DNA of 64,000 nucleotides from Streptomyces sp. SJL17-4 (GTDB lineage: Bacteria; Actinomycetota; Actinomycetes; Streptomycetales; Streptomycetaceae), in NCBI RefSeq assembly GCF_036826855.1, contig NZ_CP104578.1, forward strand, positions 4,871,501 through 4,935,500, given 5' to 3'. The notes beneath the pieces were generated by a model that was not told the DNA's origin, made no database searches, and saw only the letters and a program-made list of their open reading frames with translations. Position 1 is the stretch's first letter; every line of letters begins with the position of its first letter. Of the stretch, positions 40,712 to 49,244 are shown in pieces. The translations under genes and the position numbers were made by a program.

Positions 40712-40763
40712 CTGAAAGATCGTCTTTGATCATCTGAAAGATTCACAGGGCGTCTCCCCTGTG
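40712..40763. promoter_or_regulatory. Lrp-type and palindromic operators upstream of lrp
   Basis: CTGAAAGAT occurs at 40712 and 40734 in the same orientation, 22 bp apart (two helical turns), with an inverted partner TCTTTGAT (40723-40730) between. A separate palindrome CACAGGG-N6-CCCTGTG spans 40744-40763. The region lies between the small basic gene and lrp; likely binding sites of the Lrp protein itself. Confidence 0.5.
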
Positions 40764-40804
40764 TACCTTAGATTCTATACCCAAACTCGCGGTATCGCTG
40801 GACA

Positions 40805-41278
40805 ATGGAAGGCTTCATACCTATGGACGCCGTGGACAGGCAGCTCATCCAGGCTCTGCGCGAGAACGGTCGTGCCTCGTACGCCGAGCTCGGCCGGCTC
40901 GTCGGGCTCTCCGGCCCCTCTGTCACCGACCGCATCAACCGTCTTGAGGCGGCCGGAGTCATCACCGGCTACCGCGCCACCGTCGACGCCGCCTCGCTCG
41001 GCCTCGGCGTGACCGCCCTCATCGGCATCTCCCTCTCCGACGCCGCCGACCACGAGGACGTGGCCCGCCGGCTCAAGGACCTCGCCGAGATCGAGGACTG
41101 CTGGTTCATCGCAGGCGACGACTCGTTCATGCTCAAGGTGCGCGTCAGCGACGTCGACGGCCTGGAGAAGACGATCCGCCGCCTCAGCGGCACCAAGGGC
41201 GTCTCCCGCACCCGTACGACGATCGTGCTCTCCACCAAGTGGGAGAACCGGGTCGGAGAACTGCCCGAAGAGGGCTGA
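40805..41278 (+). CDS. Lrp/AsnC family regulator
   Basis: 157 residues. N-terminal HTH (DRQLIQALRENGRASYAELG and GLSGPSVTDRINRLEAAGVI), then the RAM ligand-binding domain (VTALIGISLSDAADHEDVAR, CWFIAGDDSFMLKVRV). Start at ATG 40805; the ATG at 40823 (DAVDRQLI) is an alternative. Lies 48 bp before mqnE and after ubiX, so it may couple menaquinone synthesis to amino acid supply. No acceptable terminator separates it from mqnE. Confidence 0.9.
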   Translation: MEGFIPMDAVDRQLIQALRENGRASYAELGRLVGLSGPSVTDRINRLEAAGVITGYRATVDAASLGLGVTALIGISLSDAADHEDVARRLKDLAEIEDCWFIAGDDSFMLKVRVSDVDGLEKTIRRLSGTKGVSRTRTTIVLSTKWENRVGELPEEG

Positions 41279-41326
41279 GAGTACGGTTGGCACGGCGTAA
41301 TTCGGAGAAAAGGGAGGCGGCCGTAC

Positions 41327-42490
41327 ATGGATGTGGGCCTCAAGCGCGAACTTGAGCAGAAGGTCCGGGACGGTGAGCGGCTGAGCCGTGAGGACGGCAT
41401 CGCCCTGTACGAGTCCGACGACCTCGCCTGGCTCGGCGGTCTGGCCCACGAGGTCCGGACCCGCAAGAACGGCGACGTGGTGCATTTCAATGTCAACCGG
41501 CATCTGAACATGACCAACGTCTGCACCGCCTCCTGCGCCTACTGCTCGTTCCAGCGCAAGCCGGGCGAGAAGGACGCGTACACCATGCGCATCGAGGAGG
41601 CCGTGCGCCTCGCGAAGGCGATGGAGAACGAGAACCTCACCGAGCTGCACATCGTCAACGGGCTGCACCCCAACCTGCCCTGGCGGTACTACCCGCGCTC
41701 CCTCTCCGAGCTCAAGAAGGCCCTGCCGAACGTCTCCCTCAAGGCGTTCACCGCCACCGAGATCCACCACTTCGAGACCATCTCGGGCATGTCCGCCTCC
41801 GACATCCTCGACGAGCTCATCGAGGCCGGTCTGGAGTCTCTGACCGGCGGCGGCGCCGAGATCTTCGACTGGGAGGTCCGGCAGCACATCGTGGACCACC
41901 GCACCCACTGGGAGGACTGGTCCCGGATCCACCGCCTCGCGCACGAGAAGGGGCTCAAGACCCCCAGCACGATGCTGTACGGGCACATCGAGGAGCCCCG
42001 GCACCGCGTGGACCACGTGCTGCGGCTGCGTGAACTCCAGGACGAGACCGGTGGCTTCCAGGTCTTCATCCCGCTGCGCTACCAGCACGACTTCGTCGAC
42101 ATGCAGGACGGCAAGGTCCGCAACAAGCTCCAGGCGCGCACCACCATGGCGACCGGAGCCGAGGCCCTGAAGACCTTCGCGGTCTCCCGGCTCCTCTTCG
42201 ACAACGTGCCGCACGTCAAGGTCTTCTGGGTCATGCACGGCGTCCAGACGGCGCAGCTCGCGCTCCAGCACGGCGCCGACGACATGGACGGCTCGGTCGT
42301 CGAGTACAAGATCACGCACGACGCCGACAACTACGGCACGCCGAACAAGCTGGGCCGCGAGGACCTGCTCGAACTGATCCGCGACGCCGGCTTCCGCCCG
42401 GTCGAGCGGAACACCCGGTACGAGATCATCCGCGAGTACCCGGGTCCGGACGCGGAGCGGCGCGAGACGCCGCAGGCGATGCGGTTCTGA
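41327..42490 (+). CDS. mqnE: Aminofutalosine synthase, radical SAM
   Basis: 387 residues. Joins SAM-derived adenosyl radical to 3-enolpyruvyl-benzoate, giving aminodeoxyfutalosine, an early step of the futalosine menaquinone route. The 4Fe-4S cluster motif is CTASCAYC (Cys66, Cys70, Cys73); LHIVNGLHPNLPWRYY, LKAFTATEIHHFE and LTGGGAEIFDWEVRQ are typical of the MqnE/MqnC group. Length and N-terminus favour MqnE over MqnC. ATG at 41327 with AGGGAGG upstream. Ends the menaquinone block; strong hairpin follows. Confidence 0.92.
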   Translation: MDVGLKRELEQKVRDGERLSREDGIALYESDDLAWLGGLAHEVRTRKNGDVVHFNVNRHLNMTNVCTASCAYCSFQRKPGEKDAYTMRIEEAVRLAKAMENENLTELHIVNGLHPNLPWRYYPRSLSELKKALPNVSLKAFTATEIHHFETISGMSASDILDELIEAGLESLTGGGAEIFDWEVRQHIVDHRTHWEDWSRIHRLAHEKGLKTPSTMLYGHIEEPRHRVDHVLRLRELQDETGGFQVFIPLRYQHDFVDMQDGKVRNKLQARTTMATGAEALKTFAVSRLLFDNVPHVKVFWVMHGVQTAQLALQHGADDMDGSVVEYKITHDADNYGTPNKLGREDLLELIRDAGFRPVERNTRYEIIREYPGPDAERRETPQAMRF

Positions 42491-42506
42491 TCCGCTCGTG
42501 ACGAGA

Positions 42507-42538
42507 GAAGGGCCGGTGGGATCACCCACCGGCCCTTC
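42507..42538. terminator. 14-bp perfect hairpin terminator after mqnE
   Basis: Stem 42507-42520 with 42525-42538, ATCA loop; sits between convergent mqnE and the AraC gene and can serve both. Confidence 0.85.
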
Positions 42539-42548
42539 GCCCATCCCC

Positions 42549-43427
42549 TCATCCCGCCGTGTGTTCCACCGGGATCCACAGCTCCGCCCGTGCCGTCTTC
42601 CAGTCCTCCGACGGCACGATGCTCATGATCTCGGGGCCCGGCCTGATCGCGTACGGGTTGGACGGGAACCACTGGGTGAAGATGTCCCGCCACAGGTACT
42701 GCACGGCCTCCGGCAGCGGGCCCTCGTTCTCGAAGACCGCCCAGGTGCCGGCCGGCACGTCAAGCACCTCGAACTCCGCCGGGGCCGCGGCGTCACTCAC
42801 CACCGCGTGCCAGTAGTCGAGTTCGGCGCCCTCCTCCCGGCTGTCGGTGAGGTGCACGACCGCCGAGACCACACCCCGGGGCTCCTGGTCCGAGAGCCGC
42901 CCGAGCCGTTCGATCGTCTCCTGGCCGAGGGACCGGATGTGCGCGGCGATCGCCGGGTTCTCCCCCTCGTGGACCAGCGGGACCCGGGCCTTCCGCCCGA
43001 CGACCCGGAGGTCCTTCTTCTCCACGAGCCTGTACCGCATGCTGCTGTTCCCTTCGACGACGAGACGGAAGGACATCCGCGGCTGGGTGCTGAGCGCCGC
43101 GCCCGTACGGCGGGCCTCGCCGGGGCCGACCCCGTGCACCGCGCGGAACGCGCGGGCGAAGGCCTCCCCGGAGCCGTAGCCGTACCGGACCGCGATCTCC
43201 AGGAGCGTCCGCTTCCCCGCGAGCACCTCGGCGCCCGCGAAGGTGAGCCGCCGGCGGCGTACGTACTCCGACAGGGGCATCCCCGCGAGCGCCGAGAACA
43301 TCCGCCGGAAGTGGTACTCCGAGGTCGCGGCGATCCGGGCGAGCTCCGCCGGGTCGAGGTCGCCGCCGAGCTCGGTGGCGAGGTGCTCCTCGATGAGGTC
43401 GAGTGCCCGGTTCAGTCGCTCCAGCAC
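42549..43427 (-). CDS. AraC regulator with GyrI-like effector domain
   Basis: 292 residues. N-terminal AraC double HTH (LDPAELARIAATSEYHFRRM, then LLEIAVRYGYGSGEAFARAF), C-terminal GyrI-like/Rob-type small-molecule domain (about 130-290; FEVLDVPAGTWAVFE and AELWIPVEH). Rob/BmrR-like proteins bind diverse drugs. GTG at 43427. No adjacent divergent target apart from the GNAT gene upstream in the same direction. Confidence 0.9.
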   Translation of the reverse strand: MLERLNRALDLIEEHLATELGGDLDPAELARIAATSEYHFRRMFSALAGMPLSEYVRRRRLTFAGAEVLAGKRTLLEIAVRYGYGSGEAFARAFRAVHGVGPGEARRTGAALSTQPRMSFRLVVEGNSSMRYRLVEKKDLRVVGRKARVPLVHEGENPAIAAHIRSLGQETIERLGRLSDQEPRGVVSAVVHLTDSREEGAELDYWHAVVSDAAAPAEFEVLDVPAGTWAVFENEGPLPEAVQYLWRDIFTQWFPSNPYAIRPGPEIMSIVPSEDWKTARAELWIPVEHTAG

Positions 43428-43517
43428 GTGGTCCGTCCTTCCCTTTTCCTGTCCTCACCGTAGGAACGCCGGGCGGTCGGGGACCCGACATCCTGTGCCC
43501 GTTCCGGTCGGGTCCGG

Positions 43518-44051
43518 TCAGGTCAGCGGCAGCAGCATGATGATGTCGTCGCGGTCGTCTCCGGGGGCGACCCGGATCGCGTCGGGGACGCGGCCGACCT
43601 CCTTGTAGCCACACTTGGCGTAGAAGCCGTCGACGCCGGTGCCGCCCCGGCAGGTCAGCCGGACCGCCTCGATGCCCCCGAAGCCCTCGGCGGTACGGGC
43701 GGTGTGCTCGACCGCCGCCATGAGGTCGCGGCCGTATCCCCTGCCCTGGTGCCGGGGGTCGACCATCACCGTGTAGAGCCACACCCAGTGCTTCATCAGG
43801 GGGTGGGAGTTGAAGGTGAAGAACGCGGTGGCGGCGACCGCGCCGCTCTCGTCGCGGCCGACGAGCAGCCGCGTACCGCCCTCGCTCATCGCGACGAGGT
43901 GCTTGAGCAGCGAGGGGCGGATCTCGTCGGGAGTGACGGGCGGGACGAAGCCGACCGCGCCGCCGGCGTTGGAGACGTCGGCCCAGAGGGAGAGCACGCC
44001 GTCGCGCAAGGCGGGGTCGATCGTCGGATCCACCTCGAAGGTAAGGGTCAT
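43518..44051 (-). CDS. GNAT family N-acetyltransferase
   Basis: 177 residues. Motif A VDPRHQGRGYGRDLMAAVEH (R-x2-G-x-G/A) binds acetyl-CoA; LYTVMVDP strand before it, and GVDGFYAKCGYKEVGR near the C-terminus (motif B, Y-x-K-x-G-F/Y). Substrate unknown. ATG at 44051; 90 bp upstream of the AraC gene start, same direction, so possibly co-transcribed. Confidence 0.9.
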   Translation of the reverse strand: MTLTFEVDPTIDPALRDGVLSLWADVSNAGGAVGFVPPVTPDEIRPSLLKHLVAMSEGGTRLLVGRDESGAVAATAFFTFNSHPLMKHWVWLYTVMVDPRHQGRGYGRDLMAAVEHTARTAEGFGGIEAVRLTCRGGTGVDGFYAKCGYKEVGRVPDAIRVAPGDDRDDIIMLLPLT

Positions 44052-44195
44052 AGCGGGAGTCTAGCTATTACGGCTGAAGGGCTCAAGAGGCCCGGCCCGG
44101 GAGTGCCCAAGGGGGCGTGCTTCACTGGAGGGGCTCTTGTCCCGTATGGGATCTTGGGAACTTTTCGGAACGTCGGAACGGAAGAGTGGGCTGAC

Positions 44196-44456
44196 ATGCT
44201 CCGCTACACGCTGATGCGTCTCGGCATCTTCGCCGGATGCTTCCTCGCCCTGTGGGGTCTCGTCTACATCGAGGTGCTGCCGCGCGGCCTCGGCGACTCG
44301 AACCTGCTCTGGGTCCTCGTCCTCTCCATCGTCATCTCCGCCCCGCTGAGCTTCGTCCTGCTGCGCAAGGTGCGCGACGAGGCGAGCGCCGAGGTGGTGG
44401 CGAAGGTCGACCGCGCGAAGGGCCGCCTGGCGGCGAACCGGTCCCAGGAGGACTAG
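44196..44456 (+). CDS. DUF4229 small membrane protein
   Basis: 86 residues. Two helices (LGIFAGCFLALWGLVYIEVL and NLLWVLVLSIVISAPLSFVL) followed by RKVRDEASAEVVAKVDRAKG, the DUF4229 layout seen throughout actinobacteria. Function unknown. ATG at 44196. A terminator-like hairpin begins 67 bp after the stop. Confidence 0.85.
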   Translation: MLRYTLMRLGIFAGCFLALWGLVYIEVLPRGLGDSNLLWVLVLSIVISAPLSFVLLRKVRDEASAEVVAKVDRAKGRLAANRSQED

Positions 44457-44522
44457 CCGACCCCGCACGTCCTCCCCCGCACGCCGCCTGTAAAGGCTGC
44501 GTAAGCTTGCTCACAGATCATC

Positions 44523-44566
44523 CGCCCCGGGCGGGAGCTTCCAAGGCTCCCGCCTGGGGCGTTCTG
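44523..44566 (+). terminator. 15-bp hairpin with one mismatch
   Basis: Stem 44523-44537 with 44547-44561, 9-nt loop, followed by TTCTGCG; lies between the DUF4229 gene and the leader peptide. Confidence 0.75.
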
Positions 44567-44647
44567 CGTTTCGGAGGCGAAAGGGTGTCCCCGCACCCCA
44601 AAGAAGGGCTTTGAGGTTCTCAAAGTTCAAGTGTTAACGTGTGCGAC

Positions 44648-44758
44648 ATGACGACACCAGTGCGCCTTCCCCACGCCGCGGGCACCCCCGCGCTCGTGGC
44701 GCGCCTGCACGTCGATCTGTGCCGCTGTATGTCCGCGGTCTGTTGCCGCGAGCTCTGA
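44648..44758 (+). CDS. Cys-rich leader peptide of the DAACS transporter
   Basis: 36 residues beginning TTPVRLPHAAG after Met and ending HVDLCRCMSAVCCREL. The HVDLCR-x-x-SA-x-C form is that of actinobacterial 'putative leader peptides' found before sulfur and cysteine genes; four Cys codons (two adjacent) near the stop would stall ribosomes when Cys-tRNA is short. It ends 89 bp before the transporter GTG, a normal attenuator distance. Between them is a G/C-rich stretch that could pair. Role inferred from family precedent. Confidence 0.7.
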   Translation: MTTPVRLPHAAGTPALVARLHVDLCRCMSAVCCREL

Positions 44759-44847
44759 CCCGGCATCATGCAGCGGCCCGCGTGAAAACGCGTGTGTGCC
44801 GCACCCCCGTCCCCGTATTGCCCGATACGCACCTGTGGAGTGTGTCT

Positions 44848-46185
44848 GTGTCCGCGTCCGCGACCACGCCCGAGAACGAGACCAAGCCCTCGTCCCGGAT
44901 ACCCAAGGTCCCCTTCTGGGCCCAGATCATCGCCGGTCTGGTCCTCGGCGCCCTGCTCGGCTGGATCGCCCGCAGCCAGGACGTCTCCTGGCTGAAGGAG
45001 ACCCTCGGTCAGGTCGGCGACATCTTCGTCCAGCTGCTGAAGCTGGCCGTCGCCCCGCTCGTCTTCTTCGCGATCCTGGTCTCGATCACCAACCTGCGGA
45101 AGGTGAACAACGCCGCCAGGCTCGCCACCCGCACCCTGCTCTGGTTCATGATCACCTCGCTGATCGCGGTGGCCATCGGCCTCGCCATCGGCCTGATCAC
45201 CAACCCGGGCGCCGGCACCGGCCTCACCCCGCAGGACGGCAAGCTGCCGAAGCGCGAGGGCTCCTGGATCGACTTCCTGACCGGCATCATCCCGACGGAC
45301 GTCATCACGCCCTTCACCGAGCTGAACGTCCTCCAGATCGTCTTCATGGCCGCCGTCGCCGGCATCGCCGCCCTCAAGCTCGGCGACAAGGCCAAGCCGA
45401 TCCTCACGCTCTCCGAGTCGGTCCTGGAGCTGCTCCAGAAGGCCCTCTGGTGGGTCATCCGCCTCGCCCCGATCGGCACCGTCGGCCTCATCGGCTTCGC
45501 CATCGCCGACTACGGCTGGGACCTCATCGGCAAGTACGCGACATTCACCGCCGACGTCTACATCGGCTGCGCCCTGGTCATGTTCGGCGTCTACCCGCTG
45601 CTGCTCGCGACGGTCGCCAAGGTCAACCCGATCCAGTTCTACAAGGGCGCCTGGCCGGCCATCCAGCTGGCCTTCGTCTCCCGCTCCTCGGTCGGCACGA
45701 TGCCGGTCACCCAGAAGGTCACCGAGCGCCTCGGCGTCCCGAAGGAGTACGCCTCCTTCGCCGTCCCGTTCGGCGCGACGACCAAGATGGACGGCTGCGC
45801 CGCGATCTACCCGGCGCTCGCCGCGATCTTCATCGCGCAGATCTTCGACGTGCAGCTCGGCATCGGCGACTACCTGCTGATCGCCTTCGTCTCGGTCATC
45901 GGCTCGGCGGCCACCGCCGGCCTGACGGGCGCGACGGTCATGCTGACCCTCACCCTCTCCACCCTGGGCCTCCCCCTGGAGGGCGTCGGCCTCCTCATGG
46001 CGATCGACCCGATCCTGGACATGATCAGGACGGCCACGAACGTCGCCGGGCAGGCGCTCGTCCCGGTGATCGTCTCCGCCCGCGAGAAGATCCTCGACCT
46101 GACGGCGTACGAGAACGCCTCGTCGTCCCCGATCGACGACCTGGTCGACAGCGAGCCCCGGGAGAAGGTCGCGGTCGCGGCCTGA
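44848..46185 (+). CDS. Dicarboxylate/amino acid:cation symporter (DAACS family)
   Basis: 445 residues, eight helices plus re-entrant loops. Family features: RSSVGTMPVT (serine-rich loop), FGATTKMDGCAAIYPALAAI (helix 7, N-M-D-G-T-like), TGATVMLTLTLSTLGLPLEG and DMIRTATNVAGQALV (helix 8). Members move glutamate, C4-dicarboxylates or, for TcyP, cystine with Na+/H+. The Cys-rich leader upstream favours a cystine-type substrate. GTG at 44848 is chosen because GGAG lies 7 nt before it; the GTG 6 nt upstream is too close. Confidence 0.88.
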   Translation: MSASATTPENETKPSSRIPKVPFWAQIIAGLVLGALLGWIARSQDVSWLKETLGQVGDIFVQLLKLAVAPLVFFAILVSITNLRKVNNAARLATRTLLWFMITSLIAVAIGLAIGLITNPGAGTGLTPQDGKLPKREGSWIDFLTGIIPTDVITPFTELNVLQIVFMAAVAGIAALKLGDKAKPILTLSESVLELLQKALWWVIRLAPIGTVGLIGFAIADYGWDLIGKYATFTADVYIGCALVMFGVYPLLLATVAKVNPIQFYKGAWPAIQLAFVSRSSVGTMPVTQKVTERLGVPKEYASFAVPFGATTKMDGCAAIYPALAAIFIAQIFDVQLGIGDYLLIAFVSVIGSAATAGLTGATVMLTLTLSTLGLPLEGVGLLMAIDPILDMIRTATNVAGQALVPVIVSAREKILDLTAYENASSSPIDDLVDSEPREKVAVAA

Positions 46186-46206
46186 CCCTCGTCGCACACA
46201 CCCTCC

Positions 46207-46238
46207 GTGCCCCCTGCCCCCGTCCGGGCAGGGGGCAC
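46207..46238 (+). terminator. 13-bp perfect hairpin terminator
   Basis: Stem 46207-46219 with 46226-46238, CCGTCC loop, 22 bp after the transporter stop. Confidence 0.85.
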
Positions 46239-46289
46239 GTAGGCTTTCGCGGGGCATCCAGCGGATCTTGGAAGCAGGGGTGGGTCGCC

Positions 46290-46934
46290 ATGGCCGACGG
46301 TGCCAGGGCGCGGCGGTTGCCGCGGGCCGTGCGGGAGCGGCAGATGGTGGACGCGGCCGTGCGGTGCTTCGCGCGGAGTGGGTACCAGGCGGCTTCCATG
46401 GATGAGATCGCCGAGTCGGCCGGGGTGTCGAAGCCGCTCGTCTATCTGTATCTGAACTCCAAGGAGGACTTGTTCACCGCCGTGATCCGGCGGGAGGCGC
46501 AGGCCCTGCTCGGGGTGGTGGCAGAGGCGGTCGTCGACCGGAGTGCGCCGCCCGACGAGCGGTTGTGGGCGGGGCTGATGGCCTTCTTCGGGTTCGCCGC
46601 CGAGCATCCGGACTCCTGGGCGGTGCTCAGCCGGCAGGCGCGGACGCAGGGGGAGCCGTTCGCCGGGGAGGCGGCGCGGATGCGGGACGAGATCACGGCG
46701 TTCGTCGCGGGGCTGATCGGTGAGGCGGCGCTGGAGGCGCCGGGTGGTGCCGACATCACCGGGCGGGACGTCGACGCGCTCGCGCAGGCGCTCGTCGGGT
46801 CCGCCGAGTCGCTGGCGAGCTGGGCCAACGAGACGCCGGGGGTGACGGCGAAGGAGGCGGCCGCGACGCTGATGAACTTCGCGTGGTCCGGTCTCGGGAA
46901 CCTCATGAAAAGCGAGCGCTGGTCTCCCCGCTGA
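46290..46934 (+). CDS. TetR family regulator
   Basis: 214 residues. HTH at about 17-55 (MVDAAVRCFARSGYQAASMD, then GVSKPLVYLYLNSKEDLF), C-terminal ligand domain rich in Ala/Leu. ATG at 46290. It precedes a long-chain acyl-CoA ligase gene in the same direction; a pair of overlapping palindromes starts 4 bp after its stop, at the ligase promoter, so it likely controls the ligase in answer to an acyl-CoA. Confidence 0.9.
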   Translation: MADGARARRLPRAVRERQMVDAAVRCFARSGYQAASMDEIAESAGVSKPLVYLYLNSKEDLFTAVIRREAQALLGVVAEAVVDRSAPPDERLWAGLMAFFGFAAEHPDSWAVLSRQARTQGEPFAGEAARMRDEITAFVAGLIGEAALEAPGGADITGRDVDALAQALVGSAESLASWANETPGVTAKEAAATLMNFAWSGLGNLMKSERWSPR

Positions 46935-46937
46935 CGC

Positions 46938-46957
46938 TTACTTCGCAGTAACGTTAC
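46938..46957 (+). promoter_or_regulatory. Overlapping palindromes at the acyl-CoA ligase promoter
   Basis: TTACTTCGCAGTAA (46938-46951, arms TTACT/AGTAA) overlaps GTAACGTTAC (46948-46957). They lie about 100 bp before the ligase GTG; candidate operator for the adjacent TetR protein. Confidence 0.5.
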
Positions 46958-47052
46958 CGGCTAGTCACGCCAGTTGAGGCAGACAGGGCAGTCGCAGGGC
47001 ACAACGTACCGACGCACGACCTCAGTTCATCGCGCAGACCGAGGAGCCGCAC

Positions 47053-48936
47053 GTGTCCGTCGTCACCGCACTGTCCGAGAGCGAACCGGTCGAGCCGCAC
47101 AAGACCCTGGTGGACGGGGTGGTGCGGGAGGTCTCCGTGCCCGCGCTCGTCCCCGTGATCCGCCGCGGTTCGCTCGCCGACCTGCCGTACGACAACGCCC
47201 GGCAGGATCCCGAGGCGGTGCTCTTCTCCCGGAAGGGCGCCGACGGGGAGTGGGCGGATGTCACCGCCTCCGCCTTCGCCGCCCAGGTCCACTCCGTGGC
47301 CAAGGGCCTCATCGCGCACGGCCTGCGGCCCGGTGACCGGCTCGCCCTCATGGCGCGGACCACCTACGAGTGGACGCTGCTCGACTTCGCCGCCTGGGCC
47401 GCCGGGCTCGTCACCGTCCCCGTCTACCCGACCTCCTCCGCGTTCCAGACCCGCTGGATCCTCCAGGATTCCGGCGCCGCCGCCTGTGTCGTCGAGGACC
47501 CCGCCCAGGCCCGGCTGGTCTCCGCCGAGCGGCGGCAGCTGCCCGGCCTCGCCCATCTCTGGGTCCTGGACACCGGCGCCGTCGACCAGCTCCGTACGGC
47601 GGGCGCCCGGGTCGCCGACGAGGCCGTCACCGCCCGGCGCGGACTGCTCACCCCGGAGACCCTCGCCACTCTCATCTACACCTCGGGCACCACCGGCCGC
47701 CCCAAGGGCTGCGCCCTCACCCACGCCAACTTCTTCGCCGAGGTCGACAACGCCGTCCGGCTCCTCCACCCCGTCTTCGTCTCCGAGAGCAAGGACCCGG
47801 CCGCCACCCTGCTGTTCCTGCCGCTCGCCCATGTCTTCGGCCGGATGGTGGCCATCGGCTGCGTGCGGGCCCGGGTCCGCGTCGGGCACGCCCCCTCGGT
47901 GGAGGGCCAGGAACTCCTCGACGATCTCGCCGGGTTCCGCCCCACGTTCCTCCTCGCCATCCCGTACGTCCTGGAGAAGGTCTTCAACACCGCCCGCGCC
48001 ACCGCCGAACGCGGCGGCAGGGCCGCCTCCTTCGACCGCGCCGCCCGGGTCGCCCGCCGGTACGGCCAGGAGGCCGCCCCCTCGCTCTCGCTGCGGGCCG
48101 CGCGGGCGCTCTACGACCCGCTCGTCTACCGGCGCATCCGGGCCGCGCTCGGCGGACGGGTGAAGTACGTGATCTCCGGCGGCTCCCCGCTCGGCGCGCG
48201 GCTCGCCGAGTTCTTCGCCGGGGCGGGCGTCGAGGTCTTCGAGGGGTACGGCCTGACGGAGACCACCGCCGCGTCGACGGTCACCCCACCCCGGCGGCCC
48301 CGCACCGGCACCGTCGGCTGGCCGCTGCCCGGTACGGCCGTCCGGATCGCCGACGACGGCGAGGTCTGGCTCAAGGGCGGTCATGTCTTCGCCGGGTACT
48401 GGGACGCCCAGCGCGGGGCGGCCGTGCCGTACACCGACGACGGCTGGTTCCCCACCGGGGACCTGGGCTCCCTCGACGCCGACGGCTATCTGCGGATCAC
48501 CGGCCGCACGAAGGACATCCTCATCACCTCGGCGGGGAAGAACGTCGCTCCGGCCCCGCTGGAGGACTGGCTGCGCGCCCATCCGCTGGTCGCCCAGTGC
48601 GTGGTCCTCGGCGACAACCGCCCGTACGTCACGGCCCTGATCACCCTCGACCACGAGGGCCTGACGCACTGGCGGCGGATGCGGCACAAGGGCCACCTGG
48701 CGCTCTGGGAGCTGGCCAGGGACGAGGAGCTGCTCGCCGCCCTCGGGCGTGCGGTCGACGATGCCAACCGGCTCGTCTCGCGGGCGGAGTCGATCCGCGA
48801 CTTCCGGGTCCTGACCGCGGAGTTCTCGGAGAGCTCCGGCCATCTGACCCCGTCCCTCAAGCTCAGACGGCGGGCGGTGCTGCGGGACTTCGCCCGGGAG
48901 ATCGAGGAGATGTACGAGGAGCCGGGCGCCCGGTGA
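47053..48936 (+). CDS. Long-chain fatty acyl-CoA synthetase (FAA1/FadD15 type)
   Basis: 627 residues. AMP-binding P-loop IYTSGTTGRPKGCALTHANF (about 211-230), FEGYGLTETTAASTVTPP, the hinge/ATP motif GWFPTGDLGSLDADGYLRIT, and K-rich ending RTKDILITSAGKNVAPAPLE. Activates fatty acids to acyl-CoA via acyl-AMP; cytosolic or membrane-associated. GTG at 47053, preceded by GAGGAG. The N-terminal ~45 residues before the AMP-binding fold are typical of this long form. Likely under control of the TetR gene upstream. Confidence 0.93.
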   Translation: MSVVTALSESEPVEPHKTLVDGVVREVSVPALVPVIRRGSLADLPYDNARQDPEAVLFSRKGADGEWADVTASAFAAQVHSVAKGLIAHGLRPGDRLALMARTTYEWTLLDFAAWAAGLVTVPVYPTSSAFQTRWILQDSGAAACVVEDPAQARLVSAERRQLPGLAHLWVLDTGAVDQLRTAGARVADEAVTARRGLLTPETLATLIYTSGTTGRPKGCALTHANFFAEVDNAVRLLHPVFVSESKDPAATLLFLPLAHVFGRMVAIGCVRARVRVGHAPSVEGQELLDDLAGFRPTFLLAIPYVLEKVFNTARATAERGGRAASFDRAARVARRYGQEAAPSLSLRAARALYDPLVYRRIRAALGGRVKYVISGGSPLGARLAEFFAGAGVEVFEGYGLTETTAASTVTPPRRPRTGTVGWPLPGTAVRIADDGEVWLKGGHVFAGYWDAQRGAAVPYTDDGWFPTGDLGSLDADGYLRITGRTKDILITSAGKNVAPAPLEDWLRAHPLVAQCVVLGDNRPYVTALITLDHEGLTHWRRMRHKGHLALWELARDEELLAALGRAVDDANRLVSRAESIRDFRVLTAEFSESSGHLTPSLKLRRRAVLRDFAREIEEMYEEPGAR

Positions 48937-48960
48937 GGGGCGCCGCGGCCCGGGGCCTTC

Positions 48961-49209
48961 TCACACCGAGAGGGGGACCTCGTGGATCTCGTCGGCGGAG
49001 TGGCCGGTCCGTTCGTGGATCCGCTGCACGGCCTCGGCCGACGGACCCGTCGACAGGCAGTAGACCGTTCCCGACGCGGGATCCGCCCAGGCCCGCTCGA
49101 AGTGGACCCCTTCGTCCTTCTCGATGGCGAGGTCGGCCCGGTGGGCCTCGCGCAGCTGGTCCTCGGTGATGCCCACCATGCCGTGGTGGACGTCCATGTA
49201 AGTGGCCAT
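48961..49209 (-). CDS. DUF4242 protein similar to nickel-binding SCO4226
   Basis: 82 residues, one ferredoxin-like domain: TYMDVHHGMVGITEDQLREA, VHFERAWADPASGTVYCLST and HERTGHSADEIHEVPL. The S. coelicolor relative SCO4226 is described as a small nickel-binding dimer (from memory); the His residues here would fit. ATG at 49209 (GGAGG 10 nt upstream) is preferred to the GTG at 49218. Convergent with the ligase gene. Confidence 0.8.
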   Translation of the reverse strand: MATYMDVHHGMVGITEDQLREAHRADLAIEKDEGVHFERAWADPASGTVYCLSTGPSAEAVQRIHERTGHSADEIHEVPLSV

Positions 49210-49244
49210 GGTTCTCACACCTCCACTTCCATGGTGCGCCGCCT

